A DNA stretch of 64,000 nucleotides from Aliivibrio sifiae (GCF_002954715.1 NZ_MSCP01000004.1:36757-100756), one strand, 5' to 3'; positions 39,195-48,526 are shown, counted from the first letter of the stretch. Notes: generated by a model from the sequence alone, not told the origin. Translations and numbers: made by a program.

Positions 39195-39542
39195 GTGGAT
39201 AGTCCTACTCTAGAAATTAATGAAGAGTTATTCACTGAAGAAGTAGATTCAACGTTCAATAAAGTAATTTCTATTTTAAGAGCTGAGAAAATATTTCCAG
39301 ACAGTGTTCAAAAACAAATGCTTTATTCTCACTTAAAAGCAATGGTAATTAGATCTCATACTCATGAACCATTACCCGAAGTTGAAATTGACATGTTTGA
39401 TGAAATATCAAAATCATCACACAAATTAGCAGAAGATGTTGTTAATTTATTTCCAACATTAGCGTACGAAGAATCTTATTTATTATCTGTTCACTTTGAA
39501 GTGGCAAAAGAAAACGAATTAACCGATGAATTTGGAGCATAA
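39195..39542 (+). CDS. Single PRD-domain protein
   Basis: A 115-residue protein made of one PTS regulation domain (PRD), with the helical pattern and His-containing segments (LKAMVIRSHTHEPLP). Such proteins are regulated by PTS phosphotransfer on histidines. It begins with GTG at 39195, preceded by AAGGG. It is the first gene of the EF_0830-type cluster, where a PRD protein normally precedes the SFCGS protein. It ends one base before the next gene's start. Confidence 0.75.
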   Translation: MDSPTLEINEELFTEEVDSTFNKVISILRAEKIFPDSVQKQMLYSHLKAMVIRSHTHEPLPEVEIDMFDEISKSSHKLAEDVVNLFPTLAYEESYLLSVHFEVAKENELTDEFGA

Positions 39543-39543
39543 C

Positions 39544-39906
39544 ATGACAAATATAACAGTAGTGATTGGCGACCGTTTAGGTAAAGGGCAAAAAGTAGGT
39601 TTAGGCGTTGAAGCAGCAGGTGGTATTGTTACCGTTATTCCTGGAATGGCTGCAGACATGAAGCTTGGTGACATCATGAACCAAGAGCAAGCAGACTTTG
39701 GTATTTCTTTCTGTGGCAGCGGCGGCGCTGGTGCAATCACAGCTCAAAACAAATATGGCTACAAAGCAAAATATGGAATGCGTTCTGTTGAAGAAGGCGT
39801 AACAGCTATTAATGAAGGCTACAACGTTTTAGGTTTTGGTTTCATGGATAAAGAAGAACTTGGCCAAAAATTGGTTGAAGCATTTGTTAAAAAATACAGA
39901 AGCTAA
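39544..39906 (+). CDS. SFCGS-family glycine-rich protein (EF_0830 family)
   Basis: A 120-residue glycine-rich protein carrying the family signature SFCGSGGAGAITAQ and a fully conserved frame (GDRLGKGQKVGLGVEAAGG, FGFMDKEELG). This family occurs in PTS-like operons of unknown sugar specificity, next to DUF4312, DUF4311 and DUF4310 proteins. Start set at ATG 39544 with GGAG six bases upstream. The protein is intact although its operon partners are deleted here. Confidence 0.85.
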   Translation: MTNITVVIGDRLGKGQKVGLGVEAAGGIVTVIPGMAADMKLGDIMNQEQADFGISFCGSGGAGAITAQNKYGYKAKYGMRSVEEGVTAINEGYNVLGFGFMDKEELGQKLVEAFVKKYRS

Positions 39907-39907
39907 T

Positions 39908-39985
39908 ATGAAAGAATCTATTACAACAACCGTAACGGTTAGTGGTGATGGAAATACAAAAAATAGGCTCTGTCAGAGAATATGA
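39908..39985 (+). pseudogene. Truncated DUF4312 (EF_0831-type) gene remnant
   Basis: Directly after the SFCGS gene an ATG opens a frame starting MKESITTTVTVSGDGNTK, the expected N-terminus of the DUF4312 protein that follows SFCGS in intact operons. The frame then changes character and stops at 39983-39985 after 25 codons. The rest of DUF4312 (about 80 residues) and the DUF4311/DUF4310 genes are missing. Read as the left side of a deletion. Confidence 0.7.
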
Positions 39986-40592
39986 AGCGTTAACAAAAAT
40001 AGATGCTGACTTTGTTATCTCTACAGAAAAAGTATCACAAAAAAATAAACCGACTATCGCAGTATCACCAATACCAACCAGTTTTCAGATAGAACAAGTA
40101 AATAAATTGATACTGATGAATCGCTCTCATCCCTATATGTTGGATAAGTTTTTTGATCATCGTTATTTTTCTGTGCTCGAAAAAACAACTACACAAGCAG
40201 AGTTATTAAAAACCTTCTCGAGCCACTTAACTCAAGACAATATCACCCCAACTGGATTTTATAATTCAGTGATCGAGCGTGAAAATATTACATCGACTAT
40301 TTTAGGGGAGGGTATCGCTATCCCTCACTCTCTGGGGTTATTAGCCAATGAGACCAAGGTATACACCATTATCTCACCTCATGGTGTTGATTGGGGAAAT
40401 GGAAAAATAGCGCATGTAATTTTCCTTTTTGCTATCAATAAAGACGACTATGAAGAAGCAATGAGTCTCTATGATTTATTTGTGACTTTTATGAATGGTA
40501 AAGCTGTAGATACGATTTTGAGCTGTTCATCTTATAAAGAATTTCAATATGTGGCAAAAGAGTGCTGGTTTAACAGAAAGAAAGATTGGTAA
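39948..40592 (+). pseudogene. C-terminal remnant of a BglG-type PTS-controlled regulator (EIIB-like and EIIA domains)
   Basis: About 214 residues. The start (EYEALTKIDADFVISTEKV .. KPTIAVSPIP) resembles the end of an EIIB-like domain, and the rest is a complete fructose/mannitol-type EIIA domain with its phosphorylatable His in GIAIPHS. The N-terminal DNA-binding and PRD domains of a BglG/MtlR-type regulator are absent. It begins inside the DUF4312 remnant in another frame, so the two were joined by a deletion. It may still be translated from ATG 39948; activity unknown. Confidence 0.65.
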
Positions 40593-40610
40593 TTAATTAC
40601 ATAGGTATAA

Positions 40611-40638
40611 TAAAAATCCCAGAAAGCCTGGGATTTTT
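40611..40638 (+). terminator. Terminator of the PRD operon
   Basis: AAATCCCAG pairs with CTGGGATTT around AAAGC and ends in a T run; 20 bases after the remnant's stop. It can also serve the converging gene. Confidence 0.88.
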
Positions 40639-40660
40639 TATAGATAATAGAAATAGATAA

Positions 40661-40924
40661 TTAAGTACGAGGCTTAAACTCAAGCACCGGTGCTTTTTCA
40701 CCGTCATTCACATCTTTAGGATTATTAATTACAATCAAATCTAATGCTCGGCCTGTTGGGCTTAATAGCGCTAACTCTTCTTTATGCTCGTCTTCCAAAC
40801 AAATATTTAATGAGATATCTGATAGCGCCTTTACACCAAACTCTTCTTCTAATGTTTCTAGCGCTTCTTGTAAGTTCTCAGCCAGAGACTTACTATCCCA
40901 ACGACCTTTAAATTGGATTTCCAA
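40661..40924 (-). CDS. Small conserved hypothetical protein, TTG start
   Basis: An 87-residue acidic protein (MEIQFKGRW..) of no recognised family, likely cytosolic. The start is TTG at 40924 within the end of the upstream gene (17-base overlap); GAGG lies 9 bases upstream, which supports it. Coupling to the SPOR-domain gene suggests a linked role, but nothing in the sequence shows what it is. Confidence 0.65.
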   Translation of the reverse strand: MEIQFKGRWDSKSLAENLQEALETLEEEFGVKALSDISLNICLEDEHKEELALLSPTGRALDLIVINNPKDVNDGEKAPVLEFKPRT

Positions 40925-41789
40925 CGACTTTATCCTCTACTTTTTTAGTACACACCACATTCAACATCGATGTGTTTTTTAATTTTCTGACCGCTCCATC
41001 TTTGAAAAGCCCTAAATCATCAGCTCCCCAATAAGGTAATTGCATTGGCCATTTATCTTTTATCATTATCGTTGAATCAATTAATATTTGCCATTGCTCT
41101 TTAGTAACCAAATCCATCTCTATTTTTTGACAAACCTCTTGAGCGTATTGGCTCGTAGCTCGTAGCCAAGGTATCTTATTTTCCATATAAAAACCTTCGC
41201 TGCCATTATCAATAAATGGAACCGCAAAATTAATTTGATTAATGCTCACTCCTTTACGAATAGTCACTGGATTTAGCTCGGGCTCAGCAATAGTTTCTGA
41301 CGTAATTTCAGCTTTAGGCATACTGGAAATATCAACTTCACGTAATGCTGATTTACTAAATAAACGCTCTTTCTGCAGTGTTTTTAACGCTTTTTTAGCA
41401 GTTAAAAAATCACTATAAGGCCCAATTAGACAGCGATTTAACTTCTCTTCCTTTTTCATATTAATCGGTACATTAACTGCCGAACTAATCTGAGAAACTA
41501 TATTATCACTTAACGCTTTACGAAAAAGCCCACATTGAATCCAAAACTCACTGTCACCTTCATCATATTTTGCCGGTTGATTACCCCATAACCCTTCGCC
41601 AATGGGACAAGAGTCCAATAATTCATTATTCGCGGATTTCGTTTCTTTAGGAAAACAAACTGAGGCTAACACACTATTATTCGTTGCTAGATAATCAACG
41701 GTGTTTTCATTCGCATACACATTTGTTACCGCAGCCAGTGTACTCAGTATTCCCAATGAAATAGTTATTCTTTTTTTTAATTTAGCCAT
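40908..41789 (-). CDS. Exported SPOR-like domain protein
   Basis: A 293-residue protein with a signal peptide (about 1-26). A SPOR-like domain (about 80-155: FWIQCGLFRKA .. RCLIGPYSDFLTAKKALKTLQKE) suggests binding to denuded peptidoglycan. The C-terminal half (WLRATSQYAQEVCQKIEMDLVTKEQW .. YWGADDLGLF) is not recognised. It is the first gene of a two-gene leftward unit with the 87-residue protein. Probably periplasmic. Confidence 0.7.
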   Translation of the reverse strand: MAKLKKRITISLGILSTLAAVTNVYANENTVDYLATNNSVLASVCFPKETKSANNELLDSCPIGEGLWGNQPAKYDEGDSEFWIQCGLFRKALSDNIVSQISSAVNVPINMKKEEKLNRCLIGPYSDFLTAKKALKTLQKERLFSKSALREVDISSMPKAEITSETIAEPELNPVTIRKGVSINQINFAVPFIDNGSEGFYMENKIPWLRATSQYAQEVCQKIEMDLVTKEQWQILIDSTIMIKDKWPMQLPYWGADDLGLFKDGAVRKLKNTSMLNVVCTKKVEDKVVGNPI

Positions 41790-41966
41790 CAGATTACCCT
41801 AGGTAAAATATTTACAATATTATCAGCATAGCAAAAGTTCGGTTTCAGATCCGAGATCTCATTTCCAATGCTTCCATACTACTCTAATTCAAAGAATAAA
41901 ATGGCTATCCACAAAGCGATAAACTAAAATTATTGCCTATCCTCCTTTATTTATGTCGAGTCGCAC

Positions 41967-43847
41967 ATGGAAGTTGAACTGTTAGAGATCCAACACTTTT
42001 TATCGCAATACCCTCCGTTTAATTTATTACCTGAAGAGGCAATAAAAGAAGCAGCTCAAAGCGTTGAAATATCTTATTACCGCGCAGAAAGTATGGTGAT
42101 TGGATTTGGTGATGAGATCAAAGACCTTTATATGGTTCGCAGCGGTATTATTGAAGTCTATCGTCGTAATGGCGAGCTTTATAACCGACTTGATGAAGGC
42201 AGTATTTTTGGGCAAATGGGCTTATTAATGAATAATAAGGTTCGTTTCCCAGCAAAAGCACTTAACGATTCATTGTTGTATTGTATTCCTGAATCGGTAT
42301 TTGATGATTTCTGTGAACGCTACGATGAGTTCTCAGATTTTGTAGAAGTTGAAGATGCCACTCGTTTAAAACAAGCGGTCGAGAGTAATCATGATGACGC
42401 TAATGATTTAACCACCTCAAAAGTAAAAACATTGCTGACGCGTGAAGCGGTAATGATAACCAAATATGAAACCATTCAATCCGCTGCAAAAACAATGGCT
42501 GAAGAAAATGTCTCAGCTGTTTTAATTACAGACCCTGAAATCGATACCGAAGAAGAAGATAATGACTTTGTTGGTATAATTACTGACCGTGATTTATGTA
42601 CTAAAGTACTTGCTTGCGGATTGGATTTTGAAACCCCTGTGTCTGAAGTTATGTCTACAGAATTGATTTCTTTAGATCATAACGCCTATGTCTTTGAAGC
42701 CATGTTAATGATGTTGCGCTACAACGTGCATCACCTTCCTGTTCTTCGCAATAAACAACCGATTGGTGTACTTGAAGTTTCAGATATCGTTCGCTACGAA
42801 TCCCAAAATAGCCTGTTATTCGTAAGCAGTATTTTCCAACAACAGACTATCGAAGACTTGGTAATTCTCTCTAGCCAATTGAAAGATTGCTTTATTCGAA
42901 TGGTAAATGAAGACGCTAACTCTCACATGGTTGGTAGTGCGATGTCTGAAATTGGTCGAAGCTTTAAGCAACGTCTATTAGAGCTCGCTGAAGAAGAATT
43001 AGGGGCTCCCCCTGTCCCTTACTGCTTCTTGGCGCTTGGCTCTATGGCTCGTGATGAGCAATTAATTGTTACCGACCAAGATAACGCGATTATTTTAGAC
43101 AATGATTACAACGAAAAAGAACATGGCGAGTACTTCAAAGCGTTATCTGCTTTTGTATGTGACGGTTTAGCCGCCTGTGGTTATACCTATTGCACTGGCG
43201 ATATTATGGCAACCAACCCTGAATGGCGTAAAACTCAGTCAGAATGGGAAGAATGCTTTGCTGATTGGATCGATAATCCAGACCCTCAAGCCTTACTAAA
43301 CAGCTCTATTTTCTTTGATCTTAACGGTGTGTATGGCCGCACTAAATGGGCAGAGCAATTAAATGGGTTTATTGTTCGTAGAGCGAAGAAAAATAATCGC
43401 TTTCTTGCTTGCCTTGCTCGAAATGGTTTACGTCGAACGCCACCACTTGGTTTCTTTAAAGATTTTGTGATGGAAAAAGATGGCCGTCATAATAATTCTA
43501 TTAACTTAAAGCGTCGCGGTACAGCACCTCTTGCTGATTTAATTCGCGTTCACGCATTAGCTATCGGCTCTCAAGCACAAAACTCATTTGAGCGTTTGGA
43601 CGATATTATTGAAGCGGGGATTTTACCTAAATCAAAAGGTAGTGATCTTCACCATGCAATGGAGTTAATTTCATTGGTTCGTTTACGTCACCAAGCATTA
43701 GATGTTGAAGCGGGCATTGAACCAGATAATAATATCGAACCAGAGAATATGTCAGACTTTGAACGTCGAAACTTAAAAGATGCGTTCCAAGTACTGAGTA
43801 ATGCGCAAAACTTCCTTAAATTTCGCTATAGCGCCAACAAATTTTAG
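41967..43847 (+). CDS. cNMP-binding/CBS/DUF294 putative nucleotidyltransferase
   Basis: A 626-residue cytosolic protein. Domains in order: cyclic-nucleotide-binding-like (about 12-130), CBS pair (about 155-280), DUF294 nucleotidyltransferase (GlnD-like, about 310-450, with LGSMARDEQLIVTDQDNAI) and a DUF294 C-terminal domain (to about 615). The metal-binding Asp pair TDQDN is intact. The layout suggests a ligand-controlled nucleotidyltransferase; the substrate is unknown. The exonuclease gene follows after 6-9 bases, an arrangement common in marine gammaproteobacteria. Confidence 0.88.
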   Translation: MEVELLEIQHFLSQYPPFNLLPEEAIKEAAQSVEISYYRAESMVIGFGDEIKDLYMVRSGIIEVYRRNGELYNRLDEGSIFGQMGLLMNNKVRFPAKALNDSLLYCIPESVFDDFCERYDEFSDFVEVEDATRLKQAVESNHDDANDLTTSKVKTLLTREAVMITKYETIQSAAKTMAEENVSAVLITDPEIDTEEEDNDFVGIITDRDLCTKVLACGLDFETPVSEVMSTELISLDHNAYVFEAMLMMLRYNVHHLPVLRNKQPIGVLEVSDIVRYESQNSLLFVSSIFQQQTIEDLVILSSQLKDCFIRMVNEDANSHMVGSAMSEIGRSFKQRLLELAEEELGAPPVPYCFLALGSMARDEQLIVTDQDNAIILDNDYNEKEHGEYFKALSAFVCDGLAACGYTYCTGDIMATNPEWRKTQSEWEECFADWIDNPDPQALLNSSIFFDLNGVYGRTKWAEQLNGFIVRRAKKNNRFLACLARNGLRRTPPLGFFKDFVMEKDGRHNNSINLKRRGTAPLADLIRVHALAIGSQAQNSFERLDDIIEAGILPKSKGSDLHHAMELISLVRLRHQALDVEAGIEPDNNIEPENMSDFERRNLKDAFQVLSNAQNFLKFRYSANKF

Positions 43848-43856
43848 GGGTGAATG

Positions 43857-44573
43857 ATGATATCGAACATTCAACAAGAAATTCTAAATTGGCCTGCTTT
43901 TTTTACACACAAGTTTGAAATCAGTAAAGATAAACGGCTTAAGAATTTTTACCAAACGGGAACATACGAAGAAGAAACCCCACTCAAGGATATTGAGTTT
44001 GTTGCTTTAGATTTTGAAACTACGGGGCTTGATGCAAACCAAAACAGTATCATTAGTATTGGCTTGGTTCCATTTACCCTGCAGCGAATTCGCTGCCGAG
44101 AATCCCAACATTGGTTTGTGAAAGCCCAAGACAGCTTAGAAGAAAACTCCGTTGTCATTCATGGAATTACTCACTCTGACTTGCAAGGCGCTCCTGATTT
44201 ACGTCGTATCTTAGAAAAAGTACTCGATGCGTTAGCTGGAAAAGTCGTTGTAGTTCATTACCGAAGAATAGAGCGTGATTTTTTTGATACTAATTTACGA
44301 AGCTTGATTGGTGAGGGAATTGTTTTTCCAGTGGTCGATACAATGCAAATCGAGGGGGATTATCAACAAGGTCAATCTAAAGGCCTAATTAATTGGCTTA
44401 AAGGAAAGCGTCCTGAATCAATCCGTTTGGCAAATAGCCGATTACGTTATGGCTTACCGGCTTACCCTCCTCATCACGCATTAACTGATGCGATTGCGAC
44501 GGCTGAATTATTTCAAGCTCAAGTGCGTCATCACTTCTCAGAGAATGACCCTATTCGTAAGTTATGGCAATAA
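43857..44573 (+). CDS. DnaQ-like 3'-5' exonuclease
   Basis: A 238-residue DEDD exonuclease. Exo I is LDFETTG (Asp and Glu about 52 and 54), Exo II contains H in NSVVIHGIT, and Exo III is HHALTDAIATAE with the catalytic Asp. Start at ATG 43857 or the ATG directly before; AGGGG lies upstream. It is coupled to the cNMP/CBS/DUF294 gene. Role may be nucleic-acid turnover; no polymerase partner is nearby. Confidence 0.87.
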   Translation: MISNIQQEILNWPAFFTHKFEISKDKRLKNFYQTGTYEEETPLKDIEFVALDFETTGLDANQNSIISIGLVPFTLQRIRCRESQHWFVKAQDSLEENSVVIHGITHSDLQGAPDLRRILEKVLDALAGKVVVVHYRRIERDFFDTNLRSLIGEGIVFPVVDTMQIEGDYQQGQSKGLINWLKGKRPESIRLANSRLRYGLPAYPPHHALTDAIATAELFQAQVRHHFSENDPIRKLWQ

Positions 44574-44596
44574 TAAAAACCGTTTAACCTAAAAAC

Positions 44597-44634
44597 AAAA
44601 AAGCCGATGAAGATTATCTCTCATCGGCTTTTTA
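44597..44634. terminator. Bidirectional terminator between exonuclease and BCCT genes
   Basis: AAAAAGCCGATGA pairs with TCATCGGCTTTTT around GATTATCTC-type loop; A and T runs flank both arms. Confidence 0.9.
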
Positions 44635-44653
44635 TTGTTTGTTCACTAAAGAA

Positions 44654-46234
44654 TTAAGAACGGTTATGTTTCTCAGTTCTCATACCCATAAGTAAACTCA
44701 CACACATGACAAGCAATATAATGGTGAATGGTAAGGCAGTTGAAATAGCCCCAGCTTGAAGAGCCTCAATTGCTTGAGTACCACCAACCCATAGCAGAGC
44801 AACTGCAATTGCCCCTTCCATAAATGCCCAGAACACTCGTTGTGGTACAGGCGCATCAACTTTACCACCAGCAGTAATGCTATCGATAACTAATGAACCC
44901 GAATCTGATGAGGTGATAAAGAATACCAACACTAGCACAACCGCGATCAGAGAAAGAATATTCCCCATAGGTAGAGCATCAAACATTTGGAACATAGCTA
45001 GAGAGACGTCCGTTAACCCTTCAGAGCCTAAGGTACCTACATGATTGATCACCTGATCAATCGCAACACCACCAAACGTAGACATCCAAAGCACGGTAAA
45101 TACAGTTGGTACAACTAATACTGCAATCAAGAACTCACGAACAGTACGACCACGAGATACTCGAGCAATAAACATACCTACAAATGGAGACCATGAAATC
45201 CACCACGCCCAATAAGTAACAGTCCAACCGTGCATCCACGCTTGATCCCCACGACCGTGTGGATTACTTAATGGAATAATATTTTCAATGTAGCCCATAA
45301 CTGTCGTTGGAATCGTCCCCATCGAAACAGAAAATGAAACCAAAGCAACAAAAACAACTAATACAATCGCAATAATCATATTAATGTTACTGATGACTTT
45401 TACACCACCATCAATACCACGCATTACTGAAACAACAGCAAGCAAGGTAACAATGAAAATAATCGCGACTTGTAAACCTAATCCACCTTCAATTCCAAAC
45501 ACATGTTGGAAGCCACTTGCTGCTTGTTGAGCACCAAGACCTAAAGAGGTAGCAAGACCAAATAACGTTGCTAGAACAGCAAGAATATCAACAATATGAC
45601 CGGGCCATCCCCATGTGCGATCTCCTAAAATTGGATAGAAGATTGAGCGCATAGAAAGTGGTAAGCCTTTATTGTAAGAAAAGAAAGCTAATGACAAGGC
45701 AACAACACCATAAATAGCCCATGGATGAATACCCCAATGGAACATGGTTGCACCAAGTGCTAATTGTTTTGCTTCCGGTGTATACGCTTCAACGCCTAGT
45801 GGTGTTTCAAACCAACCAGTAAAGTAAGCAACCGGTTCTGATACACCCCAAAACATAAGACCAATACCCATGCCAGCAGCAAACAGCATCGCAATCCAAG
45901 AAACCATAGAATAATCAGGTTTTGCTTTATCGCCACCAAGGCGGATCTTGCCGAATGGAGAGACAATCAATGCTAAACAGAAAATAACAAAGATATTTGC
46001 GGACCACATAAACAAACCATCAAATGCGTTGATAATCTGTAATTTCAAACCATTTAATACTGTTTTAGCCGTTTCTGGGTCCGTCACTGCAACAGCAATT
46101 AAGAAGAGTGCAATCAAGCCAGCACTAATACCGAAGACGGAATTATGAATATCCAGTCCCCATTTTTGAACGTTATCCTGTCCAACAGTATAATCCGTAT
46201 TATCTATACTGTACTTGTCCTTATTTCTACTCAT
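44654..46234 (-). CDS. BCCT-family transporter (betaine/choline/carnitine type)
   Basis: A 526-residue inner-membrane carrier with about twelve segments. It has the BCCT motif GMGIGLMFWGVSEP and the tryptophan-rich segment WAWWISWSPFVGMFIARVSRGRT. These secondary transporters take up osmolytes such as glycine betaine, choline or DMSP; the exact substrate cannot be read from the sequence. ATG has AGGAA upstream. Gene stands alone with a shared terminator. Confidence 0.9.
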   Translation of the reverse strand: MSRNKDKYSIDNTDYTVGQDNVQKWGLDIHNSVFGISAGLIALFLIAVAVTDPETAKTVLNGLKLQIINAFDGLFMWSANIFVIFCLALIVSPFGKIRLGGDKAKPDYSMVSWIAMLFAAGMGIGLMFWGVSEPVAYFTGWFETPLGVEAYTPEAKQLALGATMFHWGIHPWAIYGVVALSLAFFSYNKGLPLSMRSIFYPILGDRTWGWPGHIVDILAVLATLFGLATSLGLGAQQAASGFQHVFGIEGGLGLQVAIIFIVTLLAVVSVMRGIDGGVKVISNINMIIAIVLVVFVALVSFSVSMGTIPTTVMGYIENIIPLSNPHGRGDQAWMHGWTVTYWAWWISWSPFVGMFIARVSRGRTVREFLIAVLVVPTVFTVLWMSTFGGVAIDQVINHVGTLGSEGLTDVSLAMFQMFDALPMGNILSLIAVVLVLVFFITSSDSGSLVIDSITAGGKVDAPVPQRVFWAFMEGAIAVALLWVGGTQAIEALQAGAISTALPFTIILLVMCVSLLMGMRTEKHNRS

Positions 46235-46423
46235 TATTCCTCACTTCGAGCCTTAGCTCTCTGTTTTGGTTTAATTCAAATACTCGCTTTAAAATATTTA
46301 AACACACCCTATGATCCTAACAACTGAGCAAATTATTACCAGTAAAAGCGGTAAATTAGCCAGAAAAACAGCAAAACAAGCGAAATATCCTTATCTGTAA
46401 GACATTGTTTATGTTTTACAAAT

Positions 46424-46457
46424 AAAAAAAAACGATGACTAAATCATCGCTTTTTAT
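46424..46457 (-). terminator. Terminator of the ABC importer operon
   Basis: CGATGA and TCATCG form the core of a stem extended by A and T runs; on the transcribed strand it ends in a long T run about 15 bases after the last permease stop. Confidence 0.85.
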
Positions 46458-46470
46458 TAATTAGCTATGG

Positions 46471-47412
46471 TTAACCTTTATAGATTTTAGGATTAAATAC
46501 GTCTCTTAACCAATCACCAAGTAAATTAATTACCAAGACTAAAGTAACCAAGACTAACCCAGGGAAAGCAGTAATCCACCACGAACCAGAGAAGATATAA
46601 TTAAACCCGATACTGATTAATGAACCTAATGAGGGTTGGTCTACCGGTAGACCTAAACCTAAGAAAGATAACGCAGCCTCAGACATAATAGCATTAGCAA
46701 TTTGCACTGTAGATATAACCAAAATTGGAGATAAGCAGTTAGGTAAAATATGACGGAACATGATTCTTGGTGAACGGAATCCCATTACCTTCGCCGCTTC
46801 TACGTATTCTTTCTTCTTCTCTGCCAATACTGACGCACGGATTGTACGAGCATATTGTGGCCACTCAGCAATACCGATAATAACCACGAGCATTACCACT
46901 GCATATTGGCTAAAGAACTCTGTTCCAAAACTGGCTTTAAAGATAGCAGAAACAATGATTGCAACCATCATGGTAGAAAAGGACAATTGCACATCAGCAA
47001 ATCGCATTAAAAAGCTATCAATTCGACCACCAAAGTAGCCGGCTGATAAACCAATAATGATACCTAGCGTAAGTTGTACTGCTACTGCCAAGAAACCAAT
47101 CGTCAACGATAAGCGCGAACCATAAAGAATAGTCGACAATACATCACGACCTTGGTCATCTGTACCTAAAAGGAAACGTTCATCTCCCTCTTCCATCCAA
47201 GATGGAGGCAATTCTGAATCCATAATATCAATCGAACTAAGATCATATGGATTACTTGGAGCAATGACAGGTGAAAGCAATGCACCTAAAACAAACACTA
47301 AAAAGACAGCAAAACTAAACATTGCCACTTTATCGCGTAAAAAATAATACAAAAAATCTGAAGATTTAAATCGCTCCCAACGAGTTGGAACGTGGTTAGT
47401 TGTTGTGTTCAT
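46471..47412 (-). CDS. Peptide/glutathione-type ABC permease, DppC/GsiD family
   Basis: A 313-residue inner-membrane permease with about six segments and the EAA loop (EYVEAAKVMGFRSPRIMFRHILPN). It has the N-terminal extension typical of DppC-type permeases. Last gene in the order ATPase-SBP-permease-permease, identical to gsiABCD. It starts 2 bases after the preceding permease stop. Substrate unproven; glutathione or short peptides are candidates. Confidence 0.9.
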   Translation of the reverse strand: MNTTTNHVPTRWERFKSSDFLYYFLRDKVAMFSFAVFLVFVLGALLSPVIAPSNPYDLSSIDIMDSELPPSWMEEGDERFLLGTDDQGRDVLSTILYGSRLSLTIGFLAVAVQLTLGIIIGLSAGYFGGRIDSFLMRFADVQLSFSTMMVAIIVSAIFKASFGTEFFSQYAVVMLVVIIGIAEWPQYARTIRASVLAEKKKEYVEAAKVMGFRSPRIMFRHILPNCLSPILVISTVQIANAIMSEAALSFLGLGLPVDQPSLGSLISIGFNYIFSGSWWITAFPGLVLVTLVLVINLLGDWLRDVFNPKIYKG

Positions 47413-47414
47413 GA

Positions 47415-48392
47415 TTACGCTCCTTTGCCTGTAATATCTACAGTTGGGTTAATTAGTCCATACAATAAATCAACAATCGTATTCGTTACGACGAAGATCA
47501 ATCCGACAAAGATAACGTAAGCGGTAATCAAAGGTGTATCTACACGGTTAATCGCCTCTAAAAATAAAGAGCCCGTTCCCGGCCATTGGAACACCGTTTC
47601 GGTCAAAATTGTATAGGCCACCATAGTACCAATTTGAACACCACCAACCGTTAAAACTGGAAGCATGGTATTTTTTAATGCATGTTGGTAATAAATTTTG
47701 TTGGTAGCGATGCCTTTTGCTTTTGAAAACTTAATGTATTCAGAACTTAATACTTCAAGCATTTCTGAACGCACCAAACGAATAAACAAAGGCAGCATAA
47801 TGGAAGCCAGTGAAATACAAGGCAATACTAAATGAGCTAAGCCATCAATAGTAAAAAACCCTGATTCCCAACCAAGTAAATTGTACGTTTCTCCACGCCC
47901 ATAGGACGGTAGCCAATTTAATTCAATTGAAAAAACATACATCAACATTATTGCGGTTAGGAATACAGGGATCGATATACCAATACTACTGAACGCCATA
48001 ATTACTTTAGTAAAAAAGCTTTTAGGATGAATAGCCGAATAGACACCAAGAGGGATCGAGAGACATATAATAATAATCGCAGAACCCAATACTAATTCAA
48101 GGGTTGCAACAAGCTTATCTAGGATGACCTCAACGGCTGGCTTTTTGAAAAAATAAGACGTGCCCAAGTCACCTTGAACCGCATTAGTAATAAAACGAGT
48201 ATATTTTGTGATGAACGGGTCATTTAACCCTAGATCATCTCTCAGAGCTTGACGCTCTGCTTCTGAAACTGATTGTCCAACCAATTCACGTAACGGGTCA
48301 CCCAAGTTATCTTGGATGGAAAACGCAACCAGACTGATCACAAACATCACTATCAGAGCCTGAAACAGGCGCTTGACCAGAAACGTAAACAT
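47415..48392 (-). CDS. Peptide/glutathione-type ABC permease, DppB/GsiC family
   Basis: A 325-residue permease beginning FLVKRLFQALIVMFVISLVAFS, the DppB-type start. The EAA loop appears as YIKFSKAKGIATNKIYYQHALKN. Six segments are visible. It follows the solute-binding protein gene after a 134-base gap with a hairpin, and couples to the next permease. Confidence 0.9.
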   Translation of the reverse strand: MFTFLVKRLFQALIVMFVISLVAFSIQDNLGDPLRELVGQSVSEAERQALRDDLGLNDPFITKYTRFITNAVQGDLGTSYFFKKPAVEVILDKLVATLELVLGSAIIIICLSIPLGVYSAIHPKSFFTKVIMAFSSIGISIPVFLTAIMLMYVFSIELNWLPSYGRGETYNLLGWESGFFTIDGLAHLVLPCISLASIMLPLFIRLVRSEMLEVLSSEYIKFSKAKGIATNKIYYQHALKNTMLPVLTVGGVQIGTMVAYTILTETVFQWPGTGSLFLEAINRVDTPLITAYVIFVGLIFVVTNTIVDLLYGLINPTVDITGKGA

Positions 48393-48477
48393 TCCTTGTC
48401 CCCTTAATCTATCCTAAGAATGACATGATAATTTTCATGTCTAACATATTGTTGGTCTTGCTGTTGGATACAAATAA

Positions 48478-48506
48478 AGGTTGCTTCGATTCATTCAAAG
48501 CAACCT
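48478..48506 (-). terminator. Hairpin between binding protein and permease genes
   Basis: AGGTTGCTT (48478-48486) and AAGCAACCT (48498-48506) pair over an 11-base loop in the gap downstream of the binding-protein gene. It probably raises the ratio of binding protein to permease by protecting or terminating part of the message. Confidence 0.6.
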
Positions 48507-48526
48507 ATCTGTTTTTTGGTTAGTCG

